Positions 27,348-35,121 of a stretch of 64,000 nt of DNA are shown piece by piece. Position 1 is the first letter of the stretch; every line of letters begins with the position of its first letter. The notes beneath the pieces are model-generated. The model searched no databases and had not been told where the DNA came from. It worked only from the letters and a program-made list of their open reading frames with translations. The position numbers were made by a program, and so were the translations under genes. This DNA is from CAKZNE01 sp964485405 (lineage in GTDB: Bacteria > Bacteroidota > Bacteroidia > Flavobacteriales > Schleiferiaceae), in the NCBI GenBank assembly GCA_964485405.1, contig CAZAJG010000005.1, positions 76,022 through 140,021 of the forward strand, read 5' to 3'.

Positions 27348-29097
27348 CCACTTGTGCTGTTGAAGCCAGGCTGAGCTCATCCAATTGTTCTTGAGCAATG
27401 GTGGATGGAGCATCAATCATCAAATCTCTACCGGCATTGTTTTTTGGAAAAGCGATGAAATCGCGAATGGTTTCCTTACCCCCTAAAAGAGCTACCAATC
27501 GATCAAAACCGAAAGCTACTCCGCCATGTGGAGGTGCACCGTATTCAAAAGCATCCATTAAGAATCCAAATTGCTTTTTAGCTTCTTCATCGCTAAAGCC
27601 CAATAAGGAGAACATTTTTCTTTGCAGTTCTCTATCGTGAATACGAATGGAGCCACCGCCAATTTCATTTCCATTCAATACCAAATCGTAAGCATTGGCT
27701 CTAATAGCACCAGGATCCGTATCTATAAGCTCTAAATCTTTTGGATACGGAGAGGTAAAAGGATGGTGCATAGCGTGCCACCTCTTAGAATCTTCATCCC
27801 ACTCCAATAAAGGAAAATCTAATACCCACAGAGGAGCGTATTCATCTGGTTTTCTCAAGCCCAACTCTTCAGCTAGGTGAAGCCTCAATTCGTTTAGTGC
27901 TTTTCGAGTTTTATCTTTATCACCAGCCATAATCAACATTAGGTCGCCTGGCTTAGCGTTCATTTTTTCTGCCCAAGCTTTTAAGTCTTCAGGGCTGTAA
28001 AATTTGTCTACAGATGATTTTAGCGTTCCATCTTCATTGTATTTGCACCAAATTAAACCTGTTGCTCCAACCTGTGGTCTTTTCACATAATTGATAAGAG
28101 CATCAATTTGTTTACGGGTATATACGGCACAATTCTCTGCATTTATTCCTACAACCAACTCCGCTTTATCAAACACTACAAAACCTTTGTTTTGCGTAAG
28201 TTCGTTGAGCTCGTTAAAGGTCATATCAAAGCGGATATCCGGCTTATCGCTACCATATTTTTCCATAGCCTCATCGTAAGTGATGCGAGGCACAGTGTCA
28301 ATGTTTACGTTTACAACTTCCTTTAAGAGATGCTTGAGTAAGCCTTCAAAAGTTTGGAGGATATCTTCTCTTTCTACAAAGGACATTTCGCAATCGATCT
28401 GCGTAAATTCCGGCTGACGATCGGCTCTAAGGTCTTCATCGCGGAAGCACTTCACGATTTGAAAGTATTTGTCAAAACCAGAAACCATAAGCAATTGCTT
28501 AAAAGTTTGTGGAGACTGAGGAAGTGCATAAAACTCGCCCTCATTCATACGGGATGGAACTACAAAGTCGCGAGCTCCTTCTGGAGTAGATTTAATTAGA
28601 AAAGGAGTTTCGATGTCTACAAAGCCTTGTTTGCTTAAGTAGTTTCGAACTTCAAGATTTACTCGATTTCTCAATAAAATACTATCTCGTACAGGGTTTC
28701 TTCTCAAATCCAGGTAGCGATACTTCATTCTTAACTCTTCACCACCGTCTGTGTCGTCTTCTATGGTAAAGGGTGGTGTTTTAGCCGCATTTAAAACCGT
28801 AAAATCGGTTATTTTAACCTCAATCTCTCCAGTAGGAAGATTCAGGTTTTTACTGCTTCTTTCCAAAACTTCCCCCGTTGCTTGTATTACAAACTCACGC
28901 CCTAGTTTGCGGGCTTGTTCCATTAAGCCGGCATTCCATTCTTCATTAAAGGCCAATTGAGTGATCCCATATCGATCACGAAGATCAACAAAGGTCATCC
29001 CTCCTAGGTTTCTTACTTTTTGAACCCAACCGCTTAACTGCACGGTTGCTCCAACATTTCCAAGTTTTAACTCTCCACAAGAATGGGTGCGATACAT
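27340..29097 (-). CDS. aspS: Aspartyl-tRNA synthetase
   Basis: Class II aminoacyl-tRNA synthetase that charges tRNA-Asp in the cytosol. The 585-residue length and layout are those of the bacterial type: an N-terminal OB-fold (GWVQKVRNLGGMTFVDLRDR), motif 2 (CFRDEDLRADRQPEFTQID), an inserted GAD domain in the middle, and motif 3 (GGVAFGFDRLVALLGG). The ATG at 29097 gives the standard MYRTHSCGEL start. It diverges from tadA and leads into the ClC gene. Confidence 0.98.
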   Translation of the reverse strand: MYRTHSCGELKLGNVGATVQLSGWVQKVRNLGGMTFVDLRDRYGITQLAFNEEWNAGLMEQARKLGREFVIQATGEVLERSSKNLNLPTGEIEVKITDFTVLNAAKTPPFTIEDDTDGGEELRMKYRYLDLRRNPVRDSILLRNRVNLEVRNYLSKQGFVDIETPFLIKSTPEGARDFVVPSRMNEGEFYALPQSPQTFKQLLMVSGFDKYFQIVKCFRDEDLRADRQPEFTQIDCEMSFVEREDILQTFEGLLKHLLKEVVNVNIDTVPRITYDEAMEKYGSDKPDIRFDMTFNELNELTQNKGFVVFDKAELVVGINAENCAVYTRKQIDALINYVKRPQVGATGLIWCKYNEDGTLKSSVDKFYSPEDLKAWAEKMNAKPGDLMLIMAGDKDKTRKALNELRLHLAEELGLRKPDEYAPLWVLDFPLLEWDEDSKRWHAMHHPFTSPYPKDLELIDTDPGAIRANAYDLVLNGNEIGGGSIRIHDRELQRKMFSLLGFSDEEAKKQFGFLMDAFEYGAPPHGGVAFGFDRLVALLGGKETIRDFIAFPKNNAGRDLMIDAPSTIAQEQLDELSLASTAQVDA

Positions 29098-29170
29098 GAC
29101 AATAATTTTAAGGCTGCGAAATTACAAAGTATTGATTGATCGCTATCTTTACAGGCTATATATTTTAGAC

Positions 29171-29617
29171 TTGGAAATCGATATTTTTTCAGACGAGTAC
29201 TTTATGCGTCAGGCGTTTATTGAAGCGCAGAAGGCTGCCGAAGAGGATGAAATTCCTGTAGGAGCAGTAGTGGTAAGCAATAAGCGCATTATTGGAAGAG
29301 CGCATAATTTAACGGAAAGGTTGATAGATGTAACCGCGCATGCTGAGATGCAGGCCATTACTTCCGCGAGTTCTTATTTAGGCTCTAAATATCTGAAAGG
29401 CTGCACATTGTATGTAACTCTAGAGCCTTGTCCCATGTGCGCTGGTGCTTTATTTTGGACTCAAATTGATCGGGTAGTTTTTGCTGCGAGCGATGAAAAA
29501 AGAGGATTCATTAAGTATGGAGGTTCACTTCACCCTAAAACTAAAATTGAACAGGGACTTATGGCGACAGAATGCTCCGAGATCCTAAAGCAGTTTTTTG
29601 AGAGCAAAAGATCTTAG
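29171..29617 (+). CDS. tadA: tRNA-specific adenosine deaminase
   Basis: Zinc deaminase that converts A34 to inosine in tRNA-Arg. The zinc ligands and proton shuttle are visible: H57 and E59 in TAHAEMQ, and C87 and C90 in EPCPMCAG. I chose a TTG at 29171, giving LEIDIFSDEYFMRQAF, which matches the usual short N-terminus and makes 148 residues. The frame is open back to an ATG at 29087, but that start would overlap aspS and add 28 residues of unlikely sequence. ATG 29204 is also possible but would trim the first helix. It diverges from aspS. Confidence 0.92.
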   Translation: MEIDIFSDEYFMRQAFIEAQKAAEEDEIPVGAVVVSNKRIIGRAHNLTERLIDVTAHAEMQAITSASSYLGSKYLKGCTLYVTLEPCPMCAGALFWTQIDRVVFAASDEKRGFIKYGGSLHPKTKIEQGLMATECSEILKQFFESKRS

Positions 29618-29692
29618 AATCAGGAAGTTTATCGGTTAAAAATTAAAGACTAAAGGTGACAAATCCACGTTAGTATTACCCAACTATTGAGG

Positions 29693-29700
29693 TATTTTTG
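29693..29700 (+). promoter_or_regulatory. Probable -7 promoter element
   Basis: TATTTTTG matches the Bacteroidetes -7 consensus TAnnTTTG exactly and lies 29 bp upstream of the ATG at 29730. It is identical to the element before purQ. Confidence 0.45.
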
Positions 29701-29729
29701 CCGTGTCGTTAATTAGTTCCTGAATAATT

Positions 29730-30209
29730 ATGAAGATTACCAACAAAAATATTCGAAAAACGATCAAGGTCATTCTGGCCATTATATGCTTAATTGTTAT
29801 CACAGACGTTGTGCTGTCTCGTGTATCGGGAAGCGTTAGTGAGTTTTTTCGAGGATATTCCTTGATCATTGCCCCGACTATTCTGGTTTTAACTTACACC
29901 TACCTCGGATTTCCAATTTTCACCTTTGATGGAGAAGCAGAAATGCTCGAACTAAAAAGCCATACTTCTTTCAATGAGTTCTTAGGAAAAGAGCTCTATA
30001 TCTCTCGACAGAATTTACAACGTATTGAAATTGATAGAAGCGGTATTCGCAAGAAACTGTTGGTTCATTATATCAAAGATGGGAAGGAGCTTCAAGAAAA
30101 ATTTAGCATTAGCCTTTTGAGCAAATCTAAAATTGATCAACTGGCAGAATCGGTTCAACTGATTATCGCGGAGCGTAAAGTGGCTTCCAACCCTCAACTT
30201 TTCATTTAG
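29730..30209 (+). CDS. Small membrane protein, possible PH-like domain
   Basis: A 159-residue protein of unrecognised family. Two membrane segments (about residues 11-30 and 44-62) are followed by a soluble domain of beta strands with a final amphipathic helix (SISLLSKSKIDQLAESVQLII). That topology recalls bacterial PH-like membrane proteins, which is inference. It has its own likely promoter and stands alone between tadA and the bacilliredoxin gene. Confidence 0.6.
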   Translation: MKITNKNIRKTIKVILAIICLIVITDVVLSRVSGSVSEFFRGYSLIIAPTILVLTYTYLGFPIFTFDGEAEMLELKSHTSFNEFLGKELYISRQNLQRIEIDRSGIRKKLLVHYIKDGKELQEKFSISLLSKSKIDQLAESVQLIIAERKVASNPQLFI

Positions 30210-30305
30210 GGATCTTATACCTCGATTTTTATTTTAAAGCATTTCTGATAGGCGCGATATACATGCTTATAAAGTAGATTGATCTAAACCAAAACGGTCA
30301 AAGCT

Positions 30306-30313
30306 TAACTTTG
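30306..30313 (+). promoter_or_regulatory. Probable -7 promoter element for the bacilliredoxin gene
   Basis: TAACTTTG matches TAnnTTTG exactly, 14 bp before the ATG at 30328, which would leave a very short leader. Confidence 0.45.
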
Positions 30314-30327
30314 TAAAAAATTTGACT

Positions 30328-30744
30328 ATGTATCCTGAAGACTTAATAGCCCCAATGCGAGAGGATTTAACCTCCGCTGGAATAAAAGAAGCGCGCACTG
30401 CAGATGCAGTGGAACAAGAGATTAACAAAGATGGAACTACTTTGGTAGTGATCAATTCCGTTTGTGGATGCGCGGCTGCCAATGCGCGCCCTGCCGTAAA
30501 AATGGCTGCGAAAAATGGCATTACTCCAGATAGAATGATTACTTCGTTTGCTGGAAACGATGTGGAAGCGGTAAATAAGGCGAGACAAATGATGGCTCCT
30601 TTTCCTCCTTCTTCTCCGTCTATCGGACTTTTTAAGAATGGAGAGTTGGTGCACATGATTGAAAGACATCATATTGAAGGTCGTGCTGCTGAAATGATAG
30701 CAGAGAACCTAACCCAAGCATTTGACGAGTATTGCGAAGCTTAA
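30328..30744 (+). CDS. BrxA/BrxB-family bacilliredoxin
   Basis: Thioredoxin-fold protein of 138 residues from the BrxA/BrxB (YphP/YqiW) family. The N-terminus YPEDLIAPMREDL and the C46-G47-C48 motif in NSVCGCAAANARP are diagnostic. In Firmicutes these proteins remove bacillithiol from oxidised proteins; in Bacteroidota the thiol partner is not shown here. I chose ATG 30328; a TTG two codons upstream is in frame. A strong hairpin terminator follows. Confidence 0.93.
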   Translation: MYPEDLIAPMREDLTSAGIKEARTADAVEQEINKDGTTLVVINSVCGCAAANARPAVKMAAKNGITPDRMITSFAGNDVEAVNKARQMMAPFPPSSPSIGLFKNGELVHMIERHHIEGRAAEMIAENLTQAFDEYCEA

Positions 30745-30766
30745 GGTTTCAACTAAATTGTATTAA

Positions 30767-30802
30767 AGCCGATTGGATTCTTTTTCCAATCGGCTTTTTT
30801 TA
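30767..30802 (+). terminator. Rho-independent terminator after the bacilliredoxin gene
   Basis: An 11-bp perfect stem, AGCCGATTGGA paired with TCCAATCGGCT (30767-30777 and 30785-30795), with a 7-base T-rich loop and a run of T after the stem. Confidence 0.9.
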
Positions 30803-30823
30803 TGCCCAAGCGAAATTTAAAAG

Positions 30824-31318
30824 TTAAACCTCTTGCAGTTTCTTTTTCTGAGTATGCAATAAATGAGCGCACCTCTCTTCAAAGCTGCGCTGAGAAATGG
30901 GATTTACCACATTCTCAAATAAGTGGGTAAGCTCTTCCGGGTGCTCTTTTCTCTTTTGAGTCTTCAAATCAAAGTAGGTGAATTTAGACCAGAGAATGGA
31001 TTTTAAATGCGTTTTGGAGGCATCCCACATGCGCATTTCTACCAAAAGGTCGGTTTCCGAATAATGAATTAATTCTGAATCAATCCGCACAGTTTCCATT
31101 AACCAGGCAGGTTTGAAATAAGCAATTTGATTGGAACCCACTACCCATCCTGCTTGATTTTCTTTGATGTGTTGGTACATATCTAGATTGTAGTTTTCCA
31201 GAATTTGATCCTCCCGAGCATTGATGAAATAGTCTATGTAACTAGAGTTATTGAGGTGATTAAAAGGGTCACAATTTTGAAAACGAATTTTGGTTGTACT
31301 GCTGAGCGTCTTTTTCAT
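30824..31318 (-). CDS. Hotdog-fold acyl-CoA thioesterase (4HBT family)
   Basis: A 164-residue 4-hydroxybenzoyl-CoA thioesterase-like protein. The motif NCDPFNHLNNSSYIDYF (residues 15-31, D17 and H21) is the catalytic signature, followed by the family's strand pattern (IAYFKPAWLMETVRI, LLVEMRMW, FTYFD). It probably hydrolyses acyl-CoA in the cytosol; substrate unknown. It lies directly downstream of the tetR gene, and the 18-bp palindrome at 31336-31353 falls in its promoter region, so it is the likely target of that regulator. Confidence 0.85.
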   Translation of the reverse strand: MKKTLSSTTKIRFQNCDPFNHLNNSSYIDYFINAREDQILENYNLDMYQHIKENQAGWVVGSNQIAYFKPAWLMETVRIDSELIHYSETDLLVEMRMWDASKTHLKSILWSKFTYFDLKTQKRKEHPEELTHLFENVVNPISQRSFEERCAHLLHTQKKKLQEV

Positions 31319-31335
31319 AATTAAGATTTAGTTTT

Positions 31336-31353
31336 AAATACCGATCGGTATTT
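31336..31353. promoter_or_regulatory. TetR-type operator before the thioesterase gene
   Basis: AAATACCGATCGGTATTT is a perfect 18-bp palindrome, 18 bp upstream of the thioesterase start codon. The same 18 bases occur in the longer palindrome upstream of tetR, so both are probably bound by the TetR protein. Confidence 0.8.
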
Positions 31354-31369
31354 GTTAGGGTAAATTTTT

Positions 31370-31954
31370 TTAGATTTTGATATCGGTTTCTATTAAGTGT
31401 TCTATATGATCGAGCATATTTAAAAGGTGTTGCTCGTTTCCAAAAGTGAAAGCAATAAATACACTTCCTTCAATCATGGAATATAGATTTCCAGCGTAAA
31501 TTTCAGCATCTATATCCTTCCTTATTTGACCTGCTTCTTGACCCGTGCGAATCACATTTGTTAGGCCTTTGTGAAGTTTAATGCCAAGCACTTTGGCTGC
31601 TTCAAATAGCTTGGGATTATTGTTTTGAGCATCAATACCTACATTGAGTAAGGGGCAGCCTCCTGCTTCTTTCGCTTTCGAATAATACCGTCTGTAATAA
31701 GAAACCAAAGCCCTGAGCTTGTCAATGCTCGAATCTTCATCCGCCATCATTTGATTTAACGGCTTAATTACTCTTTTTACGTTGAGTTGAAAGGCTTGCA
31801 AAGCAAGATCCTCCTTACCTGAAAAGTTGCAATAAATTGCTCCTTTGGTTAAGCCAGTTGCTTTGGTTAAATCAGAGAGGCTGGTACCTACATAACCCTG
31901 CCTGTTAAAAACAGGGGCTACTTTTTCGAGTATGAAGGCAGCTGTATTTTCCAT
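31370..31954 (-). CDS. TetR/AcrR-family transcriptional regulator
   Basis: A 194-residue repressor of the TetR family. The N-terminal helix-turn-helix is at about residues 24-46 (TSLSDLTKATGLTKGAIYCNF), with the usual GKEDLALQAF after it; the rest is the all-helical ligand-binding domain. It sits between two palindromes with a TACCGATCGGTA core, one before its own gene and one before the thioesterase gene, so autoregulation and control of the thioesterase are likely. An acyl-CoA or fatty-acid ligand is a guess from the neighbour. Confidence 0.92.
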   Translation of the reverse strand: MENTAAFILEKVAPVFNRQGYVGTSLSDLTKATGLTKGAIYCNFSGKEDLALQAFQLNVKRVIKPLNQMMADEDSSIDKLRALVSYYRRYYSKAKEAGGCPLLNVGIDAQNNNPKLFEAAKVLGIKLHKGLTNVIRTGQEAGQIRKDIDAEIYAGNLYSMIEGSVFIAFTFGNEQHLLNMLDHIEHLIETDIKI

Positions 31955-31973
31955 ATTGGAGGTAAAGGTAAAG

Positions 31974-32013
31974 AAAAAAACGCTTCAAATACCGATCGGT
32001 ATTTGAAGCGTTT
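31974..32013 (-). promoter_or_regulatory. 36-bp perfect palindrome: tetR operator and likely receptor terminator
   Basis: Positions 31978-32013 form a perfect 36-bp inverted repeat with core TACCGATCGGTA. Read on the minus strand, its right arm ends in GAAGCG followed by a run of seven T (31980 down to 31974), so it has the form of a rho-independent terminator for the TonB receptor gene, whose stop is 34 bp upstream. It lies 24 bp before the tetR start and contains the same 18 bp found before the thioesterase, so it should also be an operator. Confidence 0.8.
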
Positions 32014-32046
32014 GAAACAAAAAATCAAACAAGTATTTTCTTCTGC

Positions 32047-34968
32047 TTAGATAGAGAGGTTAATTCGAGCGAAAACGTATCTTCCATTGGCTCCAAATTG
32101 AGAAACCCTTCTTGGGTAAATAAATTGATCGCCATCGGTAAGAGAGGGGTGTCTTTCATCCGGGTAAATATCCAATAAGTTGTTGCCACCAATGGTAATG
32201 GAAAACTTGGGTGAGAAGCGATATCCGATGGAGAGATCGGTAATGATTTTGCCTGCATATACATCGTTCACATCTATTCCATTGGAATCATAACTATCCG
32301 CTTCTGTAACTTCGCCAAAATAGGTGTTGGCTAAAAGGAAGTTCCATTTGCGGATGGTAAGATTATTCATCAGATTAACCTTGGTTCGAGGCATGGACTC
32401 TTCTAATAGGATTCTACTCTTTTCATTGAAGTAAACATCTTCAAAGCCGTTGAGTTGCTCGCTGCTGGCAATATCTCCTACTTGACGCGTTTGGAGTAGA
32501 GAAGCGCCCAGGTTGGTTTTTAAACTCATCTGCTTGCCAAAGTAAGACGATTGTGATATGACCACCTCCACGCCATTGGTTCGTGTGTTAATAGCGTTGG
32601 AGAAGAACTGAACTTTTTCCGCTCCGGCAGCAGCAAGGATGTCTACTAAATCTTGTCTGCCATTGTCTAAAAAGCTTTCTTGAGTAAACATATCTGTAAG
32701 TATTACTCTATCGTTTATACGGGTTTGATATCCGTCTATAGAAAAGCTCAAGCCCCAGGCAGGTATTTTACCCGTAAAACCGATGCTTATATCGTTCGAA
32801 GTTTCTTGAGTAAGTTCAGGAATACCAAGCTCTTGGGCTAAAGTACTGGTGTTGGATGCCGTGAGCACCTGTGCGCCAATGCCGTCAATGAACTGTGTGC
32901 TTACGCTACTAAAGTTTATTTGATGTAAGGATGGAGCTCTAAAACCCGAACTCACCGAACCTCTCACCGCAAAATCTTCATTTACATCAAAGCGGGAGGC
33001 AAGTTTATAGTTTACTGTAGAACCAAAATCGCTGTAATACTCATACCTTAAAGCTGCTTGCACTACAAATCGTGTACTAAAATCTAGCTCTGCATCCACA
33101 TATGCCGCAAAACTTTGGCGAAAGGCATCTACAGAATTCTCCGGCTTAAATCCGGGAAATGCTTGTGCACCACCGGGTCTCACTCTTCCAAAAAAGTCTA
33201 CCACTTTTAAAGAATCAGCTACCACATTGATGTTTTCAATCTGGTTTCCATTTACGTCATAAATCGCCCAAGCGTTTGGGTTTGCCGCCAGAACTTGATA
33301 GTTCTCCATTCTATATTCAGATCCAGTAGCAACATTTAAACCTTTAAAGAAGTCATCCCAACTTCGGGTCATATCAAAGTTGGTGGTGTTTTGTAGAAAA
33401 GACATATTCCAAGAGTCGAAACTTTCAGGAGAGGCACTTTGTAAGGATGCGTTGGTGGATTTATCGGCAACAAACTTGTAAATATTGGTTCCCCAAGTAT
33501 TGCTTAAGTCGGTCTCCCATTTTCCTACATTTTGTAAAAGACCAACGGATAAAGATTGATCGGTAATATCCCCTAAACCTTCCGGTCTATGACCGTTTAT
33601 GTTTAATGGAGTGTAGGTGCGTGATTGCGTAGGTCTACGATAATAGGCAAAACCTACACTTTTACGATGGCTGATACCACCAAAAGCGTAGAGTTCTGAA
33701 TTATCCATGGGTAAGCGCATATTCATAAAAAGCTTTCCCCCTCTTAATTCGGGCTGTCCAATATTCATTTGAAAGTCGCTACGGTCTAAACCACGAGCAG
33801 CCAGCTCGGCATCGCTATAGTCGATAGGGTTTTCATCATTATCTGATAACGCAAGTCTAACATCGTCTAAACTTGTGGCTGCAGCAATACTCGTTTGCAC
33901 ATCGGTACTAAAGTGTTCCACTTGAGAGGCGTATTGTTGGATAGCGCTTAAATCGTTTTGCAGGGTAGCCAAATTGCCTCCATTTTGGGCAGCTACCCAT
34001 TCAATAGAATTGTAGCCATTAAAAATTTCTCCTGTAAAAGGACGGCTTCTGCTATTTCTGTTTCTAGAGTTTAAAGAGCCCGTTAGGTTGATAAACCCTC
34101 CTTTATCGCCAAGAGCTACGCCTCGGTTTATATTAAACTGCATCTCTTCACCGTCCATACCTCCATCAAAATTATTGCTATTGGCACTCATATTAACACC
34201 AGAGTGAAAGGATACATCTAGGTTGTTGTAATCTTTTTTAAGTACGATGTTAATGATACCTGCAATGGCATCTGAACCATACTGAGCGGCAGCACCGTCA
34301 CGCAAAACTTCAACGCGTTCTATGGCAGCAATGGGAATGGCGTTCAAATCCGTTCCTACAGAACCTCGCCCTGGAGATCCGTTTACGTTTACCAAGGCAG
34401 TTGTGTGTCTTCTTTTTCCGTTAATCAAAACCAGAACCTGATCCGGACCTAAACCACGTAAAGAAGCAGGGTCAATATGATCGGTTCCATCTGAAACCAC
34501 TTGAGGTTGAGAAGTAAAAGAAGGAGCGATGTAGTTTAAAAGCTGATTGGCATTTACCTGAGGAAGATCAACCGCCAAAGCCTTAATGTCAATTACGTCA
34601 ACAGGGACAGCACTTTTTAAAGCAGTACGGTTCTTATTCCTACTTCCAATTACGGTTACCTCATCCAAGTCTAATCCTGACTCTTGCATGATGATGGTAT
34701 TTAAAACCTTGCTTTCCGTCACTAAAAGTTCAGACGATTTAAAGCCAATAAATGAAAAGACTAGAGTTTGGCCAACTTGAGCTTGAATGGAGAAATTTCC
34801 TTGAGCATCAGTGACTGTTCCGGTTCTTGTGTCTTTGATAATTATATCTACACCGGGAAGAGGGCTTCCCGTATGGTCTTGAACGGTTCCTTTAACCGTT
34901 AAATCTTGGGAAAAACTTAGAAAAGAGAGGAGTATGCCGAATAGGCAAAGAGGAATTTTGGAAATCAT
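32047..34968 (-). CDS. TonB-dependent outer-membrane receptor
   Basis: A 973-residue outer-membrane beta-barrel importer. Signal peptide at 1-20 (SFSQ), then a carboxypeptidase-regulatory-like domain (about 22-105, VKGTVQDHTGSPLPGVDIII), a TonB plug (about 120-240, with VLVLINGKRRHTTALVN and VEVLRDGAAAQYGSDAIAG) and a barrel. The barrel ends in a final strand closing with phenylalanine and hydrophobic residues (GRYVFARINLSI). No SusD partner is adjacent, so it is a single-protein receptor rather than a SusCD pair. Substrate unknown. A long hairpin just after the stop probably terminates it. Confidence 0.93.
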   Translation of the reverse strand: MISKIPLCLFGILLSFLSFSQDLTVKGTVQDHTGSPLPGVDIIIKDTRTGTVTDAQGNFSIQAQVGQTLVFSFIGFKSSELLVTESKVLNTIIMQESGLDLDEVTVIGSRNKNRTALKSAVPVDVIDIKALAVDLPQVNANQLLNYIAPSFTSQPQVVSDGTDHIDPASLRGLGPDQVLVLINGKRRHTTALVNVNGSPGRGSVGTDLNAIPIAAIERVEVLRDGAAAQYGSDAIAGIINIVLKKDYNNLDVSFHSGVNMSANSNNFDGGMDGEEMQFNINRGVALGDKGGFINLTGSLNSRNRNSRSRPFTGEIFNGYNSIEWVAAQNGGNLATLQNDLSAIQQYASQVEHFSTDVQTSIAAATSLDDVRLALSDNDENPIDYSDAELAARGLDRSDFQMNIGQPELRGGKLFMNMRLPMDNSELYAFGGISHRKSVGFAYYRRPTQSRTYTPLNINGHRPEGLGDITDQSLSVGLLQNVGKWETDLSNTWGTNIYKFVADKSTNASLQSASPESFDSWNMSFLQNTTNFDMTRSWDDFFKGLNVATGSEYRMENYQVLAANPNAWAIYDVNGNQIENINVVADSLKVVDFFGRVRPGGAQAFPGFKPENSVDAFRQSFAAYVDAELDFSTRFVVQAALRYEYYSDFGSTVNYKLASRFDVNEDFAVRGSVSSGFRAPSLHQINFSSVSTQFIDGIGAQVLTASNTSTLAQELGIPELTQETSNDISIGFTGKIPAWGLSFSIDGYQTRINDRVILTDMFTQESFLDNGRQDLVDILAAAGAEKVQFFSNAINTRTNGVEVVISQSSYFGKQMSLKTNLGASLLQTRQVGDIASSEQLNGFEDVYFNEKSRILLEESMPRTKVNLMNNLTIRKWNFLLANTYFGEVTEADSYDSNGIDVNDVYAGKIITDLSIGYRFSPKFSITIGGNNLLDIYPDERHPSLTDGDQFIYPRRVSQFGANGRYVFARINLSI

Positions 34969-35019
34969 TTTTGGTTGCTTATTGATATCAGGCGGTCAAG
35001 ATAAATCAATAAGCTAGGG

Positions 35020-35068
35020 CTACAGGCGTGTCTACAATAAGTGCCGTTTTATTTGACACGGCTTGTAG
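35020..35068. repeat. Imperfect inverted repeat upstream of the TonB receptor gene
   Basis: CTACAGGCGTGTC (35020-35032) and GACACGGCTTGTAG (35055-35068) are near-complementary arms about 50-100 bp before the receptor start codon. This could be an operator or an RNA hairpin in the leader. Evidence is only the symmetry. Confidence 0.3.
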
Positions 35069-35070
35069 TA

Positions 35071-35101
35071 AAAAAGCCACTCCGAAACGAAGTGGCTTTT
35101 T
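35071..35101. terminator. Rho-independent terminator
   Basis: AAGCCACT (35074-35081) pairs with AGTGGCTT (35091-35098) across a 9-base loop, with A and T runs on the two sides. It lies just after the stop of the minus-strand starch-binding gene and should terminate it. Confidence 0.85.
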
Positions 35102-35121
35102 GTGTTGGATTGTGTTTCTGT

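Noticed and set aside
27348..27416. Longer ClC start at 27416
   Set aside because: It would overlap aspS by 77 bp; the ATG at 27347 gives a short coupled overlap and a normal N-terminus.
29087..29170. Longer TadA start at 29087
   Set aside because: It overlaps the divergent aspS start and adds residues not typical of TadA.
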